The position numbers were made by a program, and so were the translations under genes. Positions 57,677-64,000 of a DNA stretch of 64,000 nt are shown here, piece after piece (position 1 is the first letter of the stretch; every line of letters begins with the position of its first letter). Origin of the DNA: Streptomyces sp. ICC1 (GTDB taxonomy: Bacteria; Actinomycetota; Actinomycetes; Streptomycetales; Streptomycetaceae); assembly GCF_003287935.1 (NCBI RefSeq), contig NZ_CP030287.1:2756267-2820266 (forward strand), given 5' to 3'. The notes below the pieces were generated by a model. The model was not told where the DNA came from and ran no database searches. It worked only from the letters and a program-made list of their open reading frames with translations.

Positions 57677-57746
57677 CCCGGGCTCTGCCCGGACCCGTCC
57701 TGAGGCTCCGCCCCGGACCCCGCGCCTCAAACGCCGGCGGGGCTGA
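57677..57746. repeat. REP-like intergenic repeat, copy 2
   Basis: Starts CCCGGGCTCTGCCCGGACCC and ends CGCGCCTCAAACGCCGGCG followed by GGGCTGA, as copy 1 at 10564-10669. It covers the last seven codons and stop of the FAD-oxidoreductase gene (KLSPAGV), so the repeat has become the gene's 3' end. Confidence 0.65.
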
Positions 57747-58908
57747 GTTTGCCCGGCCCGGAATCGCCCGGGTCGAAGCGGGACGGGGCGAAGGGGGTCG
57801 GGTCCAGCGGCGGGGCCGTGGCCGTCAGGGCCGCCGTGATCAGGGAGCCCGTGGCCGGGGCCAGGCCGATGCCCGCCCCCTCGTGGCCGCACGCGTGCAG
57901 CAGCCCCGGCACCCGGGGGTCCTGGCCGATCGCCGGGAGGTGGTCCGGCAGGTACGGGCGGAAGCCGTGGTAGGTGCGGAGCACCTTGACGGACGACAGC
58001 ACCGGGAACAGCGCCGCCGCCTGCGCCGCGAGCCGCCGCAGCGCTTCCGTCGACAGCGAGCGGTCGAAGCCGACCCGCTCGCGCGTCGCCCCGATCAGCA
58101 CCGGGCCCGCCGGGGTGCCTTCGACGACCGCCGATGACTGCAGCGCCGCCGATCCGCTCGCCACGTCCGCGATGTAGTCCGCCGCGTAGACCTTGTGCCG
58201 CACCACCCTCGGCAGCGGCTCCGTGACCAGGACGAACCCCCGGCGCGGCAGCACCGGCAGCGAGGCTCCCGCCAGGGCGGCCACCGCGCCGCCCCAGGTC
58301 CCGGCGGCGTTGACCACCGCCGGGGCCAAGAGGTCCCGGCGGGCCGTGCGGACGCCCCGGACCGATCCCGAGGGGTCGAGCAGCAGGTCCGTCACCTCCT
58401 CGCCGAGGTACGTCCGCGCCCCCGAGGCCGCCAGCAGCCGGGCCGCCGCCTGGGCCGGCTGGACCTGCGCGTCCTGCGGGTAGTGGAAGCCGCCCGCCAG
58501 GCCCGGGGCCAGGTGGGGTTCCAGCTCGCGCAGTTCCTCCGGCCCGACCTCCACCGCGTCGACCCCGGCGGCGCGCTGGCCTTGCGCGAAGCCCCGCAGC
58601 CCCTTCACCGTGTCCCCGTCGGCCGCGACGACCAGACCGCCCTTGGCCTCGTACTCGATCTCCTCGGGGAGCTCGGGCGCCAGTTCGCGCCACAGGCGTG
58701 CCGACAGCAGGGCGAGGTCCAGCTCCGGGCCCGCCTCCTTGTCGGAGACGAGCAGGTTGCCCTCGCCGGCGCCGGTCGTACCGCCCGCGACCGGGCCGCG
58801 GTCGACGACGGCCACGTGCAGTCCGGCGCGCGCCGCGTAGTACGCGCACGCGGCGCCGACGACGCCCGCGCCGATGATCACGACGTCCGGGGAGGTTCTC
58901 TTGGGCAC
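57727..58908 (-). CDS. FAD-dependent D-amino-acid oxidase-type subunit (HcnC-like) of the D-hydroxyproline dehydrogenase
   Basis: 393 aa DAO-family flavoprotein: VVIIGAGVVGAACAYYAARA at the N-terminus, GGTTGAGEGNLLVSDKEAGP (FAD/substrate region), and C-terminal LLHACGHEGAGIGLAPATGS. It should carry the active site that oxidises cis-4-hydroxy-D-proline. First gene of a three-gene operon with the [2Fe-2S] and BFD subunits (86-bp gap, then overlap). GTG 58908 begins four bases after the operator-like site at 58913-58924, so transcription may start at or near the start codon. The last residues come from a REP-like repeat. Confidence 0.88.
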   Translation of the reverse strand: MPKRTSPDVVIIGAGVVGAACAYYAARAGLHVAVVDRGPVAGGTTGAGEGNLLVSDKEAGPELDLALLSARLWRELAPELPEEIEYEAKGGLVVAADGDTVKGLRGFAQGQRAAGVDAVEVGPEELRELEPHLAPGLAGGFHYPQDAQVQPAQAAARLLAASGARTYLGEEVTDLLLDPSGSVRGVRTARRDLLAPAVVNAAGTWGGAVAALAGASLPVLPRRGFVLVTEPLPRVVRHKVYAADYIADVASGSAALQSSAVVEGTPAGPVLIGATRERVGFDRSLSTEALRRLAAQAAALFPVLSSVKVLRTYHGFRPYLPDHLPAIGQDPRVPGLLHACGHEGAGIGLAPATGSLITAALTATAPPLDPTPFAPSRFDPGDSGPGKLSPAGV

Positions 58909-58912
58909 GGCA

Positions 58913-58924
58913 GTAATATGTCAC
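58913..58924 (-). promoter_or_regulatory. Operator-like site at the start of the dehydrogenase operon
   Basis: GTGACATATTAC on the minus strand, ending four bases before GTG 58908. The embedded TATTAC could be the -10 of a near-leaderless transcript. Same motif as 51800 and 55789. Confidence 0.65.
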
Positions 58925-58987
58925 ATTCTTTATCGAGGGAACAGGGAGTGGAACGGGCCGGCCCCCGCCGGGACCGGCCCGGACCGG

Positions 58988-61384
58988 TCAGCTGCGCAGC
59001 GGGCCCTCGCAGGAGTAACTCGAGGTGCCCGCGACGTGGTTGGTCCAGATCTCCACGGGCCCGAAGGAGCAGTTCATGTCGGCCAGGTTGTTCGAGGCCG
59101 CGCCCGCCCGGTCGAGGAGGAAGTAGTCGACCGTCTCGGACATGTCCTTGAAGTTCTGGTCGTCGCTGCGCCACTTCGTCAGGTTCGCGGTGATCTTGCC
59201 CGTACAGGTGAACCGGCGCTTGCCGGGGTCGCCGTTCTCCACGCAGTCCGGATTGCTGTACGTGGCCGTCGCGAAGGCCGACTTCACGTCCGCGAGCGCC
59301 GCGTCGCGCAGCAGGCCGTTCGGGGTGAAGGAGGTGTTCGGCACGTACAGCTGGTCCAGCTTGGCGATCTGGGCGTCGAGGAAGCGGTCGTAGTCGCGCT
59401 GGAGGTAGGAGTCCTGGCCCAGCCGGGTGCGCCAGGCGTCGTAGCCCGCCGGGTCGTCTGCGCGCAGGAGGCCGTACATCTCCTTGAGCACCGAGGGGTG
59501 CTCGGTCCACAGGAACTCGAAGAAGGTGCCGGCGTAGTTGTAGAAGCGGAAGCCGTCGCCGTCGTAGGTGGCGTGCAGCAGCTGGTCCACCGTCATGCGC
59601 GGGCCGCCGCCGGCCGTGTCGTTGACGATGCCCCGGACCAGGGACTTCCGCACGGCGATGCCGTTGTCGCGGGTCGCGCCGTCGAAGAACTCGGCGGTGC
59701 CCTCGTCCATGGCGGTCGTGCGGTCGTTCTGGTACCAGGGGCCCTGGCCGAAGGAGCCGGGGACGGCGAAGCGGCCGTTGAGGTAGTGCGTGTACTCGTG
59801 GCGGAAGAGCTCCTCGAGGGTGAGCGAGGAGTCCTGCGGGACGCGGCGCTGGTAGGTGTAGAAGGTGGCGCCGTTCTCGATGTAGATGCCGCCGTTGTTG
59901 GTGCCGTAGCCGGTCAGGACCGGGTGGTAGCCCACGTAGTCGGCGCGCGAGGCGTAGAGCACGATGTTCAGCGTGGCGTTGGCGTCTCCGGCGAGCGGCT
60001 GTTCGGTGCCCAGCACGCGGTGGAACTGCGTCTTGACCTGCTTGCTCGCGTAGTAGAGCTGGTCGACGGTGGCCCGGTCGAGGCCGGTGCGGACCTTGAT
60101 GGCGCCGTTGTCGTACGTGAAGGTGTTCGGGAAGAGCTGCCTCTCGATGTCCTCCTTGCACACCCCGTACGGCTTGCACGCCTGGTAGTAGTTGAGCCAG
60201 GAGACGACCTTCGCCCACTGCTCGCTGCCGTCGCCGAAGGTGGACCTGACCGGGCCCAGCAGCGCGCCGAGGTCGGCGGTGATCGCGTCCCGCAGGCTCG
60301 GGATCTGGCCGAAGCGGCCGTACTCGGCCAGCGCGTCGCGCGCCACCCAGGCGTTGGTGGCGCCCTTGAGGTGGGCGTACGTCGCGAAGTTCTTGAAGAC
60401 GGCGCGGTACGCGGGGTCGCCGGCCGCGGCCGCCCGGAAGGCGGCGTCCTGGTTGTTGACGCCGAGGTAGTTGACGGAGAGGGCGGCGAGCGCCGCGCCC
60501 GCCCAGGCGGTGTCCAGGTGCGTCGCGGGGTGCGACGGGTCCATGGTGGCCAGGACCTTCGTGATCAGGCCGAGCTGGTGCTGGCGCAGGCCGGGGGCGC
60601 TGGCGGCGTACAGGGCCTCGCGCAGGGTGCGGGCGTTGGAGGCGGTGGCGTCGAAGGTGCGGGCGGCGGAGCCGAAGTCGGCGACGGCCCGACGCATCGC
60701 GTCCACGGTCGGGGCGTCGGTGACGTCGATCTCGGTGCGGGAGAAGTCGTGGTAGGCCACCGCGTGCAGGTAGGTGAACATCTCCTCCAGGTGCGAGGAG
60801 TTACGGCCGTCGTGGGCGGCGGCGAGGGTGGATATGCGGCGCGAGACGGCCTGGACGTGGGCGTCGGACATGACGGGGGCCAGGCGCGCGTCCCACGTCC
60901 ATATGAGGCCCGAGAGGCAGCCGCCCGAGCCTGCGGTGACGGCCGGGTCGGCGAGGAAGTCGGCGAACTGCTCGGGAGAGAGGTTCGTGATCCCGTCGAG
61001 GGTGCAGGGGACGCCCGAGGCGAGTCCCTGGGCGGCGGCGGCGAGCTTGCCGCTCTTCGCGGTGCTCGCGGCGGCGGGCTTGGTCACGGGGCCCGGGACC
61101 TGCCCGTCGGTGACGGCCTGGCCGCCGGGGGCCGGAGCGGGGGCCGGGTCCGTCTTCGGCGCGTCGGCGAGGTGGTCGACCTCGTCGAAGGGGTTGGCGC
61201 CCTGGGCTCCCGCGGCGAAGGTGTCGGGCGCGGTGGCGCCCGGGGCCTGCGCCGCGGCGCCCGCGGCCTTCGCGCCGGCGCCGGTCTCGGCGGCCTGGGT
61301 CACGGCCTGGCCGGCGGTGGCGAGGAGGGTGACCGCGACGGCGGCGGAGAGGAGCGACGTACGCACGGCTCTGTGCTGGAACAC
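58988..61384 (-). CDS. Secreted M9 family metallopeptidase (collagenase)
   Basis: 798 aa. Signal peptide (FQHRAVRTSLLSAAVAVTLL to about residue 30), an Ala/Pro/Gly linker, the N-terminal activator-type helical domain (LSPEQFADFLADPAVTAGSG, LEEMFTYLHAVAYHDFSRTE) and the peptidase domain with zinc motif HEYTHYLNGRF (His529, Glu530, His533) followed by DEGTAEFFDGATR with the third ligand Glu. These features define bacterial collagenases, which cut triple-helical collagen or gelatin. No C-terminal collagen-binding repeats; the end resembles a small beta domain with Cys pairs. GTG 61384 has AGGAG upstream. Its promoter (61476-61513) is nearly identical to the dpp promoter. Confidence 0.93.
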   Translation of the reverse strand: MFQHRAVRTSLLSAAVAVTLLATAGQAVTQAAETGAGAKAAGAAAQAPGATAPDTFAAGAQGANPFDEVDHLADAPKTDPAPAPAPGGQAVTDGQVPGPVTKPAAASTAKSGKLAAAAQGLASGVPCTLDGITNLSPEQFADFLADPAVTAGSGGCLSGLIWTWDARLAPVMSDAHVQAVSRRISTLAAAHDGRNSSHLEEMFTYLHAVAYHDFSRTEIDVTDAPTVDAMRRAVADFGSAARTFDATASNARTLREALYAASAPGLRQHQLGLITKVLATMDPSHPATHLDTAWAGAALAALSVNYLGVNNQDAAFRAAAAGDPAYRAVFKNFATYAHLKGATNAWVARDALAEYGRFGQIPSLRDAITADLGALLGPVRSTFGDGSEQWAKVVSWLNYYQACKPYGVCKEDIERQLFPNTFTYDNGAIKVRTGLDRATVDQLYYASKQVKTQFHRVLGTEQPLAGDANATLNIVLYASRADYVGYHPVLTGYGTNNGGIYIENGATFYTYQRRVPQDSSLTLEELFRHEYTHYLNGRFAVPGSFGQGPWYQNDRTTAMDEGTAEFFDGATRDNGIAVRKSLVRGIVNDTAGGGPRMTVDQLLHATYDGDGFRFYNYAGTFFEFLWTEHPSVLKEMYGLLRADDPAGYDAWRTRLGQDSYLQRDYDRFLDAQIAKLDQLYVPNTSFTPNGLLRDAALADVKSAFATATYSNPDCVENGDPGKRRFTCTGKITANLTKWRSDDQNFKDMSETVDYFLLDRAGAASNNLADMNCSFGPVEIWTNHVAGTSSYSCEGPLRS

Positions 61385-61475
61385 CAAGAACTCCTGCTGG
61401 GAGGGGAGGTGGGGGAAGTGGTGCGCGAACTGCCCTGCTTCACGCGGCGTTTGACGGGGATTAACGAACCGCTGT

Positions 61476-61513
61476 GTGACCTGTAACATAGTAATGTGAA
61501 ATTGCACTGACAA
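61476..61513 (-). promoter_or_regulatory. Collagenase promoter with two operator-like sites, shared with pepP-type gene
   Basis: On the minus strand TTGTCA (61513-61508) and TATGTT (61490-61485) are 17 bp apart. GTGAAATTGCAC (61496-61507, plus strand) lies in the spacer and GTGACCTGTAAC (61476-61487) over the -10, 8 bp apart. The block matches 48885-48922 at nearly every position. It lies between the divergent collagenase (start 61384) and Xaa-Pro aminopeptidase (start 61557). Confidence 0.75.
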
Positions 61514-61556
61514 GACCCGTGCGCCCACCAGTTCGCATCTTCTTGAGGGAGCTCCC

Positions 61557-62939
61557 GTGACCGACCCCCACTCCCGCCCCACCACCGGGCTCAACATCGG
61601 CAGCCATGACCTGCCGGTATCACCCGAGTTGTCCCGCTTCATGGCGTCCGACTGGGCCGCCTCGCCCCTCCCGGAGACCGACCGCGTCCCCGCGCACGCG
61701 CTCACCCCGGCCCGCCGCGCCCGCCTCTCGGCCCGCTTCCCCGGCGAGCGCCTGATCGTCCGGGCCGGTGAACTGCGGGCCCGCACCCACGACTGCGACC
61801 ACCGCTTCCGCCCGGACACCGCCTACGCCTGGCTGACCGGGCTCACCGGCGAGGACCAGGTGGGCCACGTCCTGGTCATGGAACCCTCGGGGCCGCACGG
61901 CCACGAGGCCGTCCTGTACCTGCGCCCCCGCTCCTCGCGCGGGGACGGCACCGAGGAGTTCTACCGGGACCGCCGCTACGGGGAGTTCTGGGTCGGCCGG
62001 CGCCCCGACCTCGCGGAGGCCGAGCGGCTCAGCGGCATCCGCTGCGCGCACCTGGACTCGCTCGGCTCCCCGTCGGGGCGCGAGGCCGCCACGGACGCGG
62101 ACCTCGGCGCCGCGCTCTCCGAGCTGCGCCTGGTCAAGGACGCGTGGGAGGTGGGCCAGCTACAGCTGGCCGTCGACCACACCGTCACCGGCTTCGAGGA
62201 CGTCGTACGGGACCTGCCGCGCGCGCTGGCGCACCCGCGCGGGGAGCGGTGGATCGAGGGGGTCTTCAACCGCCGCGCCCGGGCGGAGGGCAACGGCACC
62301 GGCTACGACACGATCGCGGCGTCGGGCGCGCACGCGTGCGTCCTGCACTGGATCCGCAACGACGGGCGGCTGCGCGGCGACGAGCTGCTCCTGCTGGACG
62401 CGGGCGTGGAGACCGACAGCCTCTACACGGCCGACATCACCCGCACCCTCCCGCTGTCGGGGCGGTTCTCACCGGTCCAGCGCCAGGTGTACGAACTGGT
62501 GCTGGCCGCGCAGGACGCGGGCATGGCGGCGCTGCGGCCGGGCGCCAGCTTCCGCGACTTCCACCGGGCCGGGATGCGCGTGATCGCCGAGGGGCTCGCG
62601 GAGTGGGGCGTGCTCAAGCACGCGGAGGGCGACCTGCACCGGCGCTACACCCTGTGCAGCAGCGGGCACATGCTGGGCCTGGACGTGCACGACTGCGCGC
62701 AGGCGCGGGCGGACGCCTACCTGGACGGGATCCTGGAGGAGGGCCAGGTGCTCACGGTGGAGCCGGGACTCTACCTCCAGCCCGACGACGAGACCCTGCC
62801 GCCGGAGCTGCGCGGCATCGGCGTGCGCATCGAGGACGACCTGGTCATCACGGCCGAGGGCGCCCGGCTGATGTCGGGCGCCCTGCCGCGGACGGTGGCG
62901 GGTATCGAGGAGTGGATGGGGAACCTGCTGGAGGGCTGA
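61557..62939 (+). CDS. Aminopeptidase P family (Xaa-Pro aminopeptidase, M24)
   Basis: 460 aa. Removes an N-terminal residue when proline (or hydroxyproline) is second, which other peptidases cannot do. The N-terminal creatinase-like domain is followed by the pita-bread domain with the metal ligands: Asp in LLLLDAGVETDSLYTADITR (two Asp), His in CSSGHMLGLDVHD, Glu in VLTVEPGLY and Glu in GVRIEDDLVI. All five are present. GTG start with GAGGGAG upstream. Divergent from the collagenase across a common operator region; it should finish digestion of imported collagen peptides. Confidence 0.94.
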   Translation: MTDPHSRPTTGLNIGSHDLPVSPELSRFMASDWAASPLPETDRVPAHALTPARRARLSARFPGERLIVRAGELRARTHDCDHRFRPDTAYAWLTGLTGEDQVGHVLVMEPSGPHGHEAVLYLRPRSSRGDGTEEFYRDRRYGEFWVGRRPDLAEAERLSGIRCAHLDSLGSPSGREAATDADLGAALSELRLVKDAWEVGQLQLAVDHTVTGFEDVVRDLPRALAHPRGERWIEGVFNRRARAEGNGTGYDTIAASGAHACVLHWIRNDGRLRGDELLLLDAGVETDSLYTADITRTLPLSGRFSPVQRQVYELVLAAQDAGMAALRPGASFRDFHRAGMRVIAEGLAEWGVLKHAEGDLHRRYTLCSSGHMLGLDVHDCAQARADAYLDGILEEGQVLTVEPGLYLQPDDETLPPELRGIGVRIEDDLVITAEGARLMSGALPRTVAGIEEWMGNLLEG

Positions 62940-62996
62940 GCCTCCGGGTCGGGAACGGGGCGGGCCCCGGCGCGGTTCACGCGACCGGGCCTCGCG

Positions 62997-63413
62997 TCAG
63001 TCGTTCCAGTTGTTCCCGTTGCGACCGCCGTCACGCCAGTTGTTGTCGTTGTTCCAGTTGCCGTTGTCGTGGTTGTTCCAGTTGCCGTTGTCGTGGTTCC
63101 AACTGTCGTTGTCGTTCCAGTTGTCGTGGTTCCGGTTGCCGTTGTCGTGGTTCCAGTTGTTGTTGTCCCAGTTGCTGTTCCAGCTGTCGTGGTTCCAACT
63201 GTCGTTGTCCCAGCACCAGCTGGGGCGGTCGTACCCGCGCGAGGAGTCGCAGCAGTTTCGCCACCAGTCGTCCCCGCGCCAGTCGTTCGAACGCCAGTCG
63301 GAACACCGATATGTCTGCGGAAGACTCGAGGCAAAGGCACTGCTGACGGGCATCAGGCCGAGTGTGATCCCGGCGGCCCCCGCCACGGCTGCCGCAACGA
63401 ACCCACGGCGCAT
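62997..63413 (-). CDS. Secreted Asn/Asp/Trp-rich repetitive protein
   Basis: 138 aa. Signal peptide MRRGFVAAAVAGAAGITLGL ending about PVSSAFA, a short Cys-containing part (YRCSDWRSNDWRGDDWWRNC, then CDSSRGYDRPSWCWD), then about 70 residues of imperfect repeats such as NDSWNHD, NWNNHDNG and NWNNDN, made of Asn, Asp, Trp, His and Gly only. The coding DNA is locally richer in A+T than the genome because of AAC/GAC/TGG codons. Possible metal-binding, adhesive or amyloid-like surface protein; I recognise no family. ATG 63413 fits GGAGG nine bases upstream; ATG 63419 is an alternative. Confidence 0.75.
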   Translation of the reverse strand: MRRGFVAAAVAGAAGITLGLMPVSSAFASSLPQTYRCSDWRSNDWRGDDWWRNCCDSSRGYDRPSWCWDNDSWNHDSWNSNWDNNNWNHDNGNRNHDNWNDNDSWNHDNGNWNNHDNGNWNNDNNWRDGGRNGNNWND

Positions 63414-63523
63414 AGTCATACACCTCCGAGAAGAAGGGTGGATTACTCCGCTTATGAGGCATTTCCACCCTCCACCCTCCCCTGCCCACTGTCAAAGGCA
63501 CCCGTTCCCACCTGCGGAAAGAC

Positions 63524-63922
63524 CTACGGAAGCACCGCCAGCCCGTCCAGCTCGACCAGCGCCTCCTCGTCCCACAGCCGGACCACCCCCACGACCGCCA
63601 TCGCCGGGTACTCGCGCCCGGCCAACCGCCGCCAGATCCGGCCGAGTTCCGGCGCGCGGGCCCGGTAGTCCGCCACGTCCACCGCGTAGACGGTGACCCG
63701 CGCCAGATCGGCCGGCGAGCCGCCCGCCCCCGCCAGTGCCGCCAGCAGGTTCGCCAGCGCCCGCTCGAACTGGGCCGCCAGCGTCTCCCCCACCACCTTC
63801 CCCGCACCGTCGAGCGCCGTCTGCCCCGCCAGGAAGACCAGCCGGCCCCCGCTCGCGACCACTGCGTGCGAGAAGCCCGTGGCCGGGGACAGCTCCTCCG
63901 GGTTGATCCGCTCCAGGCTCAC
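63524..63922 (-). CDS. RidA family protein (reactive enamine/imine deaminase)
   Basis: 132 aa of the YjgF/YER057c/UK114 family; opens LERINPEELSPATGFSHAVV and contains GRLVFLAGQTALDGAGKVVG, LANLLAALAGAGGSPADLAR, VTVYAVDVADYRA and AMAVVGVVRLWDEEALVELD. The usual catalytic Arg (VRLWDEEALVE region; commonly R in 'SRVEV'-like context) is present as Arg in VVRLW, so activity is plausible. These trimeric proteins hydrolyse reactive 2-aminoacrylate-like imines. GTG overlaps the stop of the upstream acyl-CoA dehydrogenase gene. Confidence 0.88.
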   Translation of the reverse strand: MSLERINPEELSPATGFSHAVVASGGRLVFLAGQTALDGAGKVVGETLAAQFERALANLLAALAGAGGSPADLARVTVYAVDVADYRARAPELGRIWRRLAGREYPAMAVVGVVRLWDEEALVELDGLAVLP

Positions 63923-64000
63923 GCTTCCCGCACCTCCCGGTAGAGCTCCTTGGCGATGATCGTGCGCTGCACCTCGCTGGCCCCCTCGTAGATCCGCGGG
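63919..64000 (-). CDS. Acyl-CoA dehydrogenase, C-terminal end only (cut by window edge)
   Basis: The last 26 codons read RIYEGASEVQRTIIAKELYR followed by EVREA and stop TGA (63921-63919). The RIYEG(A/T)SEVQR segment is the FAD/active-site signature at the C-terminus of acyl-CoA dehydrogenases. The gene continues beyond the right edge. Its stop overlaps the RidA start by three bases, so both are in one operon. Confidence 0.85.
   Translation of the reverse strand, partial: PRIYEGASEVQRTIIAKELYREVREA

Noticed and set aside
58874..61486. 870-codon open frame on the plus strand opposite the collagenase gene
   Set aside because: It is a shadow frame with repetitive Val/Gly/Arg/Glu composition; the minus-strand frame carries the signal peptide and HEYTH zinc site.

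Overview
The window is about 72 percent G+C, with Streptomyces-type codon use, many GTG starts, GTGA/ATGA gene overlaps and several probable leaderless genes. Gene content and order (coaX-nadC-nadB-panC, lsr2, clpC, sigE-cseABC, mutY, disA, radA) are those of a Streptomyces chromosome core. No tRNA, rRNA, CRISPR array or prophage was seen.

Left part (1-18.3 kb): a VOC/flavoprotein pair divergent from a CGNR regulator around a 9-bp inverted-repeat operator; a large secreted subtilase; a decayed M28 peptidase; asd; a DUF1203 gene; pepN; a deletion scar joining a headless LysR gene to the tail of another gene; then a tightly overlapping vitamin/cofactor operon (DUF2520 reductase-like, panC, nadB, nadC, coaX) and a GntR/UTRA regulator.

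Middle (18.3-44 kb): small conserved actinobacterial genes, BlaI-type repressor, N-acetylglutamate synthase-like acetyltransferase, the nucleoid protein Lsr2 (with a hairpin that would hide its ribosome binding site), ClpC (with a ClgR box), a bacterial NACHT NTPase, an M23 peptidase, a LamG-like membrane protein, the sigE-cseA-cseB-cseC envelope-stress operon, mutY, a PAP2 phosphatase, disA (c-di-AMP synthase), radA, a sigma-factor-like protein fused to a transmembrane segment and a BACON domain, nucS (mismatch endonuclease), an SCO5389-family gene and a flavin monooxygenase.

Right part (45-63 kb) is the accessory highlight. A peptide ABC transporter (binding protein plus two permeases), a GntR/FCD regulator, a complete-looking front end of trans-4-hydroxyproline catabolism (epimerase, second proline-racemase-family protein, imino acid reductase, DapA-like deaminase, three-subunit D-hydroxyproline dehydrogenase), a secreted M9 collagenase and an Xaa-Pro aminopeptidase lie together. 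Five promoters among them share a 12-bp operator-like sequence, GTGACATNNTAC and close variants. The dpp and collagenase promoters are near copies: paired operators placed on the -10 and in the spacer. I read this as one regulon: collagen is cut outside, peptides are imported, imidopeptides are split, and hydroxyproline is burned, all under the local GntR repressor. The final aldehyde dehydrogenase step and the transporter ATPases are not in the window.

Two copies of a short element with terminal inverted repeats (19264-19329 and 50855-51043) each supply the stop codon of a neighbouring gene. The window ends with a RidA gene and the last codons of an acyl-CoA dehydrogenase.
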